DNA of 37,955 bases. Origin: Sphingomonadales bacterium (GTDB taxonomy: Bacteria; Pseudomonadota; Alphaproteobacteria; Sphingomonadales; Sphingomonadaceae). The notes beneath the pieces were generated by a model. That model was not told where the DNA came from. It worked only from the letters and a program-made list of their open reading frames with translations, and did not search any database. The translations under genes were made by a program, and so were the position numbers. Numbering within the stretch: position 1 is the stretch's first letter; each line of letters begins with the position of its first letter. Shown one piece after another: positions 8,704-16,066 of this stretch. The stretch lies in NCBI GenBank assembly GCA_013791705.1, contig VMTF01000022.1, positions 1-37,955 of the forward strand, written 5' to 3'.

Positions 8704-9402
8704 ATGGCAAACGAGCGGGCCTGTCGTGTCCCGGAAGGGCCGCCCGAATGGGTGGACATCGAGGATGACGATGCCGCCCTGCCGGGGGATGCCGACCAGA
8801 AGGTCACCAAGTGGGATCTGCGCAAGATCAACACCCGCCGGATGATCCTGCAGGCGGGCCGCGAGGTCTTTGCCGAACGGGGCTACGATGCGCCCAAGGT
8901 GGAAGACGTAGCGCGCGCCGCCGGGATCAGCCGGGCGGCGTTCTATCTGCATTTCAAGTCGCTCGACGAACTGCTCGAGGCGATCTTCCGGCGCGAAATG
9001 CGCTGGCAATTGCGGCGCTACCAGACGCTGAGCTGGGCGGTGCTGCAGGACCGCGACCGGACCCGCGCGTGGATCGAGGGGTTCTGCCGGGGCTTCCGCG
9101 AGGAGCGGCGCTATGTGCTGATCATGTACCGCGCCTGTTCGGTCGATCCGGCCAACCTGCAAGTGGTCAATCAGGAGCATCAGCGGGTGATCGCCGGGCT
9201 TGCCCGCCGGGTTCCGCAACTGGGCCTGCTGGACGCCGCCGGCACGCCCGACCCGAGCCGGGTCACGCCGTTCTTCGCGGCGATCCGCCTGCTGGAAGAT
9301 GTTGCGCTTTTTGGTGCGTTCGACTGCTGGGGGGCATCGACCGAGGCCACGCTCGGCCTGATCATCGACCAGTTCCATGCGATTGCCCACGGCGGCGATT
9401 GA
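8704..9402 (+). CDS. TetR/AcrR family transcriptional regulator
   Basis: A 232-residue one-component regulator. An acidic N-terminal lead of about 35 residues precedes the TetR DNA-binding domain (about 37-90): INTRRMILQAGREVFAERGY, then the recognition region AGISRAAFYLHF. The rest is an all-helical ligand domain with no recognisable effector signature. I chose the ATG at 8704; in-frame TTG codons lie just upstream. It is divergent from the P450 operon with palindromes between them, so it is probably a local repressor that responds to the P450 substrate or product. Confidence 0.88.
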   Translation: MANERACRVPEGPPEWVDIEDDDAALPGDADQKVTKWDLRKINTRRMILQAGREVFAERGYDAPKVEDVARAAGISRAAFYLHFKSLDELLEAIFRREMRWQLRRYQTLSWAVLQDRDRTRAWIEGFCRGFREERRYVLIMYRACSVDPANLQVVNQEHQRVIAGLARRVPQLGLLDAAGTPDPSRVTPFFAAIRLLEDVALFGAFDCWGASTEATLGLIIDQFHAIAHGGD

Positions 9403-9491
9403 GCGCGCGGCGGTGCCGCTGCGCGAATTGCGCATGGCACCGCGTGCCGGAAACGGGTGATGCTGCGCGCCAGAATGGACTGGCGATAGTT

Positions 9492-10391
9492 ATGGACAGG
9501 CGCACTTTCTCGGCCGGGCTGGCGGCGGCCCTCGTCGCGGCTCCGGCTATCGCAAAGCCGCTTCAGCGCGGGCCTTCGGCTGCGCTCGCCCGGATCGAGG
9601 CGCGGGCCGGCGGCCGGCTTGGCGCATGGGTGCTCGATACCGGCAGCGGGTGCGAGTTCGGCTGGCGCGGGGGCGAGCGGTTTGGCCAGTGTTCGACGTT
9701 CAAGCTCAGCCTGGCCGCCTGCGTGCTGGCCGAGATCGACGCGGGGCGGCTGGATGGGGCCGAATTGCTGGCCTATCGCAAGGCCGATCTGCTGCCCCAT
9801 TCTCCGGTAACCGGTGTGCACGTGGGTGAGGGGCGGATGAGCCTGATTGCCCTTGCCGAAGCCGCGCAGACCACCAGTGACAATCTGGCAGCCAACCTGC
9901 TGCTGCGGCGGATCGGCGGACCGGCCCGGCTCACCGCGTTCTGGCGCGGGCTGGGGGACCGGACCTCGCGGCTCGACCGGATCGAGCCTGCGCTGAACTT
10001 CGTGCCGCGCGGCGAAGTGCGCGACACGGTCACGCCGCGCGGGATTGCCCACACGGTCGCGCGGATCGTGACCGGCGAGGTGCTGGGCCGTGCGAGCCGG
10101 GCGCGGCTGACCGGCTGGATGATCGCGACCGACACCGGCCTTGCGCGGATTCGTGGCGGGCTTCCGGCCGGCTGGCGCGCGGGCGACAAGACCGGCACCA
10201 GCGGCGCGGAAGGAATGGACAGGCTGGTCAACGACATCGCGGTGGCCTGGCCGCCGGGCCGCGCGCCGCTGGTGATCACGGGGTTCTATCAGACCCCGGG
10301 CGCAGGGCCGAAGATCCGGCCGCAGGACGAGGGTGTGCTGCGTGAGGTTGGCGCGGTGGCCGCCGGGTGGAGCGCGGATCTGCCGAAGTAG
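9492..10391 (+). CDS. Class A serine beta-lactamase
   Basis: Hydrolyses beta-lactams in the periplasm through an acyl-enzyme. All class A landmarks are present in the 299-residue protein: S68-T-F-K71 (nucleophile and base), S129-D-N, E165-P-A-L-N on the omega loop, and K233-T-G. The signal peptide (about 1-21) begins DRRTFSAG, which resembles a twin-arginine motif, so Tat export is possible. The protein probably has an intrinsic rather than acquired role: its base composition matches its neighbours and no mobile element is near. The spectrum cannot be read from sequence. No LysR-type ampR gene is adjacent. Confidence 0.92.
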   Translation: MDRRTFSAGLAAALVAAPAIAKPLQRGPSAALARIEARAGGRLGAWVLDTGSGCEFGWRGGERFGQCSTFKLSLAACVLAEIDAGRLDGAELLAYRKADLLPHSPVTGVHVGEGRMSLIALAEAAQTTSDNLAANLLLRRIGGPARLTAFWRGLGDRTSRLDRIEPALNFVPRGEVRDTVTPRGIAHTVARIVTGEVLGRASRARLTGWMIATDTGLARIRGGLPAGWRAGDKTGTSGAEGMDRLVNDIAVAWPPGRAPLVITGFYQTPGAGPKIRPQDEGVLREVGAVAAGWSADLPK

Positions 10392-10476
10392 TCGCCAGCT
10401 TCGCGCGGCAATACGCATTGTGCGCCATTGGCAGCGAGGCGCTTCGCCGGAAGTCTGGCGGCCGCAAGGGGGCCTC

Positions 10477-11748
10477 ATGACAGACCTTTACGGTATGCCG
10501 GAGCGGACGGCCGATCGCGGGATCGGGCGAAGGACGATCCTGCGCGGGGCGTCCGGATTGGTGGGCCTGGCCGGGCTGCAGGCTTGTGCGCCGGCCAGGA
10601 TGGTGGCCTCCGCGCCGCCTGCGCCGCTACCGGGCGAGCGCCCCCGGCTTATCCCGCTGCGGGTGACGCCCGACCAGTTGATCGACGTCAAGTGCTGCAT
10701 CCGGCCCTTGCGCGCGGCCGGGCCGAACCTTGCGACCGAACTGATCGGCGACACGCTGGTGGTCCACAATTACGGCCACGGCGGGAGCGGCTGGTCGCTC
10801 TCGTGGGGCTCGGCCGAAATCGCGGTCGGCAAGGCGCTCTCGGTGCTCCCGCGCGAGATCGCGGTGGTCGGCTGCGGCATCATCGGCCTGACCTCGGCGG
10901 TGGTCGCGCAGCGGGCCGGGCTGAAAGTGACGATCTATGCGCGCGAGATGATCCGGCGCACCCGCTCGTTCCGGGCGAGCGGCTCGTTCACGCCGGATTC
11001 GCGGGTGGCGCTGGCCGCACCCGCCGGGGCGGCTTTCGGCGACGTGTGGGAACAGATGGCCCGCCTGTCGTGGAAGGCCTTCCGCACCTATCTCGGACTG
11101 CCGGGCAACCCGGTCGAATTCGGCGATTCCTACAATTTGTCGGACAAGCCGATCGTGAAGCGCGAGCACCCGGCCGACCCGGCGATTATCGCTAGCTGGG
11201 CGAACACCGGGCTGCCGCAGCAGAATTCCGAGTTCGGCGAATACCGCGAGCGGATCAGGGACATCGTACCCCGGCCGATCGATGTTCCGCCGGACGAGAA
11301 CCCGTTCACCGTGCCTTATGTGCAGCGCAGTTCGCAGATGCACTTCAACTTTCCGAGCTATGCGCACACCCTGCTGAGCGAGTTCTTCGAAGGCGGCGGC
11401 CGCTTCGTGAACCGCGATTTTCACGGCCCGGCGGAATATGCGGCGCTGCCCGAGAAGGTGGTGATCAACGCCACCGGCTATGCCGCGCGCGACCTCTGGC
11501 GCGACACGACGATCATCCCGGTGCGCGGCCAGACCGGCTGGCTCGTGCCGCAGCCCCAGGCGAACTATGGCGTGCGCTATCGCAACATCATGCTGACCTC
11601 CAAGGCCGACGGGGTGGTGGTGATGAACACCAACCCGGACATCGGCGAGATGCTGGGGGTCGGCGATTCGATGGAACTGCCCGATCGGGGCAACATCGAG
11701 GAAGCCCTGAAGATCATCGCGCCGGCGCTCGCGCCGAGGGAGGCCTGA
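10477..11748 (+). CDS. Exported DAO-family FAD oxidoreductase, apparently circularly permuted
   Basis: A 423-residue flavoprotein of the D-amino-acid oxidase superfamily. It has a twin-arginine signal (RR at 18-19) ending in a possible lipobox with C37, so it is probably a Tat-exported lipoprotein. Element order is unusual. In typical members the FAD loop GxGxxG is near the N-terminus and the RPxR plus HNYGHGG...LSWG segment is at the C-terminus. Here RPLR (76-79) and HNYGHGGSGWSLSWG (97-111) come first, then the Rossmann segment VVGCGIIG (130-137), and the protein ends where RPxR would be expected. NATGYAARDLW (331-341) and PVRGQ (348-352) keep their usual place after the Rossmann part. A cytochrome c gene begins 2 bp downstream, a likely electron acceptor. 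Substrate is unknown; an amine or amino acid is the family expectation. Confidence 0.78.
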   Translation: MTDLYGMPERTADRGIGRRTILRGASGLVGLAGLQACAPARMVASAPPAPLPGERPRLIPLRVTPDQLIDVKCCIRPLRAAGPNLATELIGDTLVVHNYGHGGSGWSLSWGSAEIAVGKALSVLPREIAVVGCGIIGLTSAVVAQRAGLKVTIYAREMIRRTRSFRASGSFTPDSRVALAAPAGAAFGDVWEQMARLSWKAFRTYLGLPGNPVEFGDSYNLSDKPIVKREHPADPAIIASWANTGLPQQNSEFGEYRERIRDIVPRPIDVPPDENPFTVPYVQRSSQMHFNFPSYAHTLLSEFFEGGGRFVNRDFHGPAEYAALPEKVVINATGYAARDLWRDTTIIPVRGQTGWLVPQPQANYGVRYRNIMLTSKADGVVVMNTNPDIGEMLGVGDSMELPDRGNIEEALKIIAPALAPREA

Positions 11749-11750
11749 TC

Positions 11751-12206
11751 ATGCGGGGCCAGACCATGCGGGGGGTTACGGGCGCGGTGTTGTTCGGGGC
11801 CGGACTGTTGGGAGCCGGGTTGCCGGGAGGTGGCGGGGCGGCGGTGGCCCGGCTTGCGGCGACGCCCGCATTCTATACCGAGGCGCAGGCGGAACAAGGC
11901 GCCGCCATCTATGGCGAGCGCTGCGCGATGTGCCACGGCGCGATGCTGGAGGGAACGTATGAAACGCCGGCGCTCACCGGCAAGTTCGTCGCCAACTGGG
12001 CCGGGCGTCCGGTCGGCGATCTTTACGATTATCTGGGCCGCGCGATGCCCCAGTTCGCGCCGGGATCGCTCTCGGGCGAAGATAACGCGCGCGTGCTCGC
12101 CTATCTGCTAAAGGCGAACGGCTACCGGGCCGGGCAGACCGCGTTGCCTGCCGACGGCGCCGGATTGCACCGCGCGGTGTTGCCCGCGCCCGGCCCGGCC
12201 CGCTGA
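11751..12206 (+). CDS. Periplasmic class I cytochrome c, partner of the DAO-like flavoprotein
   Basis: A 151-residue small c-type cytochrome with a hydrophobic N-terminal export segment (about 6-36). The haem motif is C58-A-M-C61-H62 and the probable axial ligand is M99 in RAMPQFAPG. The gene starts 2 bp after the flavoprotein stop, with GGGAGG just upstream, so the pair is co-translated. The context suggests it takes electrons from the flavoprotein and passes them to the respiratory chain. The remainder is a short Ala/Pro-rich tail. Confidence 0.88.
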   Translation: MRGQTMRGVTGAVLFGAGLLGAGLPGGGGAAVARLAATPAFYTEAQAEQGAAIYGERCAMCHGAMLEGTYETPALTGKFVANWAGRPVGDLYDYLGRAMPQFAPGSLSGEDNARVLAYLLKANGYRAGQTALPADGAGLHRAVLPAPGPAR

Positions 12207-12557
12207 ATGCGCGGCGCCGTGTCGGCAGATGCCGCGTAGCGATCTTGTGCAGGTGCGATGACAGGCTTGCGCCCGACCGGGCGAAGCGATGCGGGGTGGC
12301 TGGTCGCAGTGCGCCGGCCCGGCCCGGAAACGCGCGCCCGGGCGCAAAACCTATCCTTATGCGCTGCTTGTCAGGCACCATCGAAAGGCTTGCGCCGATC
12401 AGTTTTGCAATGCAACATATCGCGCGATGAGAAATGGTGCCCACGCAAGGCGCCAGGGGCGCTACATGATGAAGCAGCAGGCACAGTCCATGGAGTCTTC
12501 GCCGCGGCTGCGCGTGCCGGCGAGAGGTTCGTCGGCAGTCGTCGCGGCCGGGGCAAA
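12207..12557. other. 351-bp intergenic region before the histidine kinase
   Basis: No convincing gene. In-frame codons upstream of the kinase (from 12258) translate into composition unlike a protein, so I treat this as untranslated or regulatory DNA. It contains the palindrome TTGCA-A-TGCAA at 12405-12415 in a locally AT-richer patch that could hold the kinase promoter or a regulator site. Confidence 0.4.
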
Positions 12558-14243
12558 ATGGCAGTGAGCGCCGAACTCGCACCGCCGCGCCAGCGTGTCG
12601 CTGGTGCGCGGAGCGAAGGCGGCAAGGCGAAACCGGTTCCGCTCGGGCTGCTCGAGACGCTGGCGTTTGTCGGCACCATCGGGGCCTGCCTGCTCGGCGG
12701 CATCGGCATCGTGCTCGAAATGGGCCTTGGCGGCGACGATACGCCGTTCCAGATCCTCGACGGATTTCTGATCGGGGTCATCCTGGTGACGACCACCGTG
12801 GCGCATCGGGCTTTCCGCCTGCAGCGCAAGGGGCAACTGGCCAGTGCGCGCGCCGCCGCCGAACGGGCGGGCTTCCGCGCGGCGCAGACGGCCAATATCG
12901 CCAAGAGCCGCTACCTCGCCAACGTCAGCCACGAGATCCGCTCGCCGCTCAACGCGATCTATGGCTATGCCCAACTGGTCGAACGCGACGGGGTGAGCGC
13001 CAAGGAAGCCGCGCGGGTCATCCGCCGCTGCGCCGAGCACCTGACCAGCCTGGTCGAAGGCCTGCTCGATGTGGCGCAGATGGAACACGGCGTGCTGCGG
13101 GTGCGCAGCGAGGACGTGCGCCTGGCCCAGTTCCTCGATGCCATCGTCGCGATGATGCGCCCGGCAGCGGCGGCCAAGGGGATCGAGTTCGTTTACCGCC
13201 CGCCGCCGCGCCTGCCTGAAACGGTGCGGATGCACCCGAGCCGGCTGCGCCAGGTGCTGATCAACCTGCTGACCAATGCGATCAAGTTCACCGACACCGG
13301 CACCGTGACCCTTGCGCTCGATTATGCCGGCCAGATTGCCCGGATCGAAATTATCGATACCGGCTCGGGCATCGTCCCGGACGAACTCGAACGGATTTTC
13401 GATCCCTACGATCGCGGCGATGACGAGGGCAAGCACGTCCAGCCCGGCGTCGGGCTGGGCCTGTCGATCTCGCGCGCGATCGTCGAGATTCTGGGGGGCA
13501 AGCTCGAGGTCGAGAGCACACCTGGCGAAGGAACCTGTTTCCGCGTGACCATGATGCTCGGCGAGGTTTCGGGGAAACTCGAACCGGTCGTCGCGCCGGC
13601 GCAGTTCGCCGGTTATGAGGGCGCGCGGCGTTCGATCCTGGTGGTCGATGACGAGGCCGATCAGCGGGCCATGCTGGAACGCCTGCTCGGCGGGCTGGGT
13701 TTCGCGGTTTCGGCAGTGCCGAACGGCGAGACGGCCGTGGCGCTCGCCCATTCGCGCGCGTTCGACCTGGCGATCCTCGATATTTCGATGCCGGGGCTGT
13801 CCGGCTGGGAAACCGCGGTGCGGCTGCGGGAAGTCCAGGGGCAGGACCTGCGCATCCTGATGCTTTCGGCCAATGTCCAGGAATTCCACCGGCCGGAGTT
13901 CGACAACCCGGTGCACGATTTCTTTCTGGCCAAGCCGATCGATTTTGCCGTGCTGACCGAAACGATCGGCGGCTTGCTGCACCTCAGTTGGAAGCTCGAA
14001 CCGCCGCGCGAAGCGCCGCCGGTCAGCAGGGTGGCAACCGGCGGAACGCTCGGTCCGGCCGCGCAGCAGCATATCGAGCGCCTGCGCGAACTGCTGCGGA
14101 TCGGCTATGTGCGCGGGATCGAGGCCGAAATCCGCGAGCTGTCCGGCGCGGACGGCGAAGCCGAACAGCTCGCCGTCCGGCTGTTCGATTGTCTTGACCG
14201 GTTTGATCTCGCGTCGATGCGGCGCGTGCTGGAGGAAGTGTGA
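12558..14243 (+). CDS. Hybrid sensor histidine kinase
   Basis: A 561-residue membrane kinase. Two hydrophobic segments (about 28-54 and 66-85) leave almost no periplasmic loop, so the signal is probably sensed in the membrane or cytoplasm. HisKA phospho-acceptor H125 lies in SHEIRSPLNAIYGYAQ. The ATP-binding domain has N240 in the N-box, DTGSGI (267-272) and GVGLGLS (297-303). A receiver domain (about 358-470) has D364-D365, phospho-acceptor D408 and K459. The C-terminal helical stretch (about 490-561) might be a degenerate phosphotransfer domain, but I see no clear histidine in context. The start at ATG 12558 is a choice; the frame is open further upstream. It overlaps the response regulator gene. 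Confidence 0.88.
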   Translation: MAVSAELAPPRQRVAGARSEGGKAKPVPLGLLETLAFVGTIGACLLGGIGIVLEMGLGGDDTPFQILDGFLIGVILVTTTVAHRAFRLQRKGQLASARAAAERAGFRAAQTANIAKSRYLANVSHEIRSPLNAIYGYAQLVERDGVSAKEAARVIRRCAEHLTSLVEGLLDVAQMEHGVLRVRSEDVRLAQFLDAIVAMMRPAAAAKGIEFVYRPPPRLPETVRMHPSRLRQVLINLLTNAIKFTDTGTVTLALDYAGQIARIEIIDTGSGIVPDELERIFDPYDRGDDEGKHVQPGVGLGLSISRAIVEILGGKLEVESTPGEGTCFRVTMMLGEVSGKLEPVVAPAQFAGYEGARRSILVVDDEADQRAMLERLLGGLGFAVSAVPNGETAVALAHSRAFDLAILDISMPGLSGWETAVRLREVQGQDLRILMLSANVQEFHRPEFDNPVHDFFLAKPIDFAVLTETIGGLLHLSWKLEPPREAPPVSRVATGGTLGPAAQQHIERLRELLRIGYVRGIEAEIRELSGADGEAEQLAVRLFDCLDRFDLASMRRVLEEV

Positions 14244-15169
14244 GTAAAATGCGTGGCCCCGGCCAGAACGATACGGTGCTGGTCGTCGATGATGAGCCGG
14301 ATTCGCTCCGGGTGCTGACCACTGTGCTCGAGGCGGCCGAGATTGCCGTGCTGGTCGCAACGTCGGGCAAGGCGGCGCTGGACCTGCTCGGCCATATCGT
14401 GCCCGACCTCATCCTGATGGACGCGGTGATGCCGGGGATCGACGGTTTCGAGACGACCGTGCGGATCAAGGCCAACCCGAGCTGGGCCGGCATTCCGGTG
14501 GTCTTCATGACCGGCCTGACCGAAAGCGAGCACGTGATCGAGGCGTTCGAGGTGGGCGGGGTCGACTATGTCCGCAAGCCGGTGACCCACATGGAACTGC
14601 TCGCCCGGGTGCGGGTGCTTATGTCGCAGGGCCGGGCGATGCACGCCAGCGCGGCCAGCCTTGACGCGACCGGCCGGCAGATGGTCGCGACCGACCGCAG
14701 CGGCAAGCTGCTGTGGTGCACGCCGGGCGCGGAGCAGGCGATTGCCCGCTTCTGTCCCGAATGGAAGCTGGGGTCGGCCGAACTGCCCGGAACGATGCGC
14801 GGTTCGGTCTCGAACCTGCTCGCGCGGCAGGATCTGGCGGGTGCGACAGTGCGGATCGACCAGCGCGGCGAGAGCGCGCTCGAACTTGTCGTCGTTGCGC
14901 AATACCGCGAAAACGAGGTGCTGATCCGGCTCAACGAGCTTAATCCCGAGCGCGACGTCGCGCGGCTGGGCGAGCGGCTGCACCTGACCCAGCGCGAGGC
15001 GGAAGTGCTGCTGTGGGTCAGCTATGGCAAGGCCAGCAGCGACATCAGCGAGGTGCTGGGGATCAGCCCGCGCACGGTCCAGAAGCATCTGGAACGGATT
15101 TACGAAAAGCTCGGGGTCGAAACGCGCTCGGCGGCAGCGGCCATCGCGATCCGCGCGCTCGGGCAATAG
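14240..15169 (+). CDS. Response regulator, REC-PAS-like-LuxR
   Basis: A 309-residue DNA-binding response regulator. The receiver domain (about 12-125) has D17-D18, phospho-acceptor D61 and K113. A middle region (about 145-235) looks PAS-like. A LuxR/NarL-type helix-turn-helix occupies the C-terminus (about 245-305; LTQREAEVLL then ISPRTVQKHLERIYEKLGV). I use the GTG at 14240, which overlaps the kinase stop (GTGA) with GGAGG 4 nt upstream; ATG 14249 is the alternative. Kinase and regulator are a cognate pair. The nearest likely targets are the flanking oxidoreductase, RidA and TonB-receptor genes, by position only. Confidence 0.88.
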   Translation: MSKMRGPGQNDTVLVVDDEPDSLRVLTTVLEAAEIAVLVATSGKAALDLLGHIVPDLILMDAVMPGIDGFETTVRIKANPSWAGIPVVFMTGLTESEHVIEAFEVGGVDYVRKPVTHMELLARVRVLMSQGRAMHASAASLDATGRQMVATDRSGKLLWCTPGAEQAIARFCPEWKLGSAELPGTMRGSVSNLLARQDLAGATVRIDQRGESALELVVVAQYRENEVLIRLNELNPERDVARLGERLHLTQREAEVLLWVSYGKASSDISEVLGISPRTVQKHLERIYEKLGVETRSAAAAIAIRALGQ

Positions 15170-15193
15170 CGGCTCCGGCCCGGGCGGGTGCTG

Positions 15194-15226
15194 CCGGGGC
15201 CGGAAGAGGGAGAATTCCGGCCCCGG
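15194..15226. terminator. GC hairpin between convergent genes
   Basis: Perfect 10-bp arms CCGGGGCCGG/CCGGCCCCGG at 15194-15203 and 15217-15226 flank a 13-nt loop. It sits between the response regulator and the convergent RidA gene and could end transcripts from both sides. There is no T-tract, so intrinsic termination is not certain. Confidence 0.55.
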
Positions 15227-15253
15227 CCCCGCGCACCCGTCGGGAGCTGGAAA

Positions 15254-15763
15254 CTATCGCTTCTTGGCCGCGATCGCCTCGATCTCGATCAGGAACGCGG
15301 GCGCGACGAGGGCCGCGACCTGGAAGGTCGAACGCGTGGTGGTCGTCGGATTCTCTTCGGTTTCGAAGAACTTCTTGAAGCCGGCGTTGGCGCCGGCGAA
15401 ATCAAGCTTTCCGAGCTTGGGATCTGCCGCAACGAACAAGGTGAGCTTGATCACATCGCTCATCGCATAGCCCCGGCTTTCGAGGATCTTCTTGATCTTG
15501 CCCAGGACGCTGATCGTCTGCGTCTCGGTATCCCCGAGGTCTTCCGGGCCCTTGATGTCGAACATCGACTTGGCCGGATCGAGCGGCGAGGCGAGCTGCC
15601 CGGACAGGAAGATCATGTCGGTCCCGGCCTTAACGTCGGCCGCATCGAGAATGATCGATTTCGGGTTGGACTTGAGCTTGGTGACCTGGGCCTGGGCACC
15701 GGTGCTCAGGAGCGCCGCGACGGCGCCGGCAAGGGGAAGAACAAATCTGGAAGTGATGCGCAT
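15254..15763 (-). CDS. Secreted RidA/YjgF-family protein (1)
   Basis: A 169-residue protein with a clear Sec signal peptide (about 1-25, cleavage after AQA) followed by a full Rid domain. RidA proteins hydrolyse reactive imines and enamines to ketones and ammonia. The key arginine is R144 in TTTTRSTFQVAAL, and the conserved C-terminal glutamate is E160, so the deaminase site looks intact. Most characterised Rid proteins are cytoplasmic; this one should be periplasmic. It is divergent from the TonB-dependent receptor gene across 303 bp and is a paralogue of the protein at 18733-19233, with the same RST-VQVAAL and VEIEAIAAK-type ending. Confidence 0.88.
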   Translation of the reverse strand: MRITSRFVLPLAGAVAALLSTGAQAQVTKLKSNPKSIILDAADVKAGTDMIFLSGQLASPLDPAKSMFDIKGPEDLGDTETQTISVLGKIKKILESRGYAMSDVIKLTLFVAADPKLGKLDFAGANAGFKKFFETEENPTTTTRSTFQVAALVAPAFLIEIEAIAAKKR

Positions 15764-16066
15764 GGTGGTGATTCCCGTGGCTGGAACATGGCGAAAACAG
15801 GCGGTTAATGGCTTGTTTCAAGCCTTCCTGGAATGCTCTTGAAGCCTACTCTTGCCCCCCGCGAAACTGATACGCAAATCGGCGTATGGCTCGCGCGCCC
15901 CCCATGCGGTCGATTGCAAGGATAACGGGGCGGATGAGTCCGACCCACAATAACGAGAACGGGCCGATGTGCTTGCCGGACAAACCGGCGCAGCGTTTTG
16001 AAGCCCGGCGCATCAGGGGCGATGCCATCCGGAAAAGGCGGAAAGTCATAGGGGGGCTTACCTATC
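15764..16066. promoter_or_regulatory. Divergent control region between ridA-like and TonB-receptor genes
   Basis: A 303-bp non-coding gap that must hold both promoters. The clearest structure is the inverted repeat ATACGC-6 nt-GCGTAT at 15870-15887, roughly central to the receptor side. A LuxR/NarL-type regulator is encoded nearby and such proteins bind short inverted sites, so this is a candidate operator. I could not identify -35/-10 boxes with confidence. A G-rich ribosome site (AGGGGGG) lies about 10 nt before the receptor ATG. Confidence 0.45.
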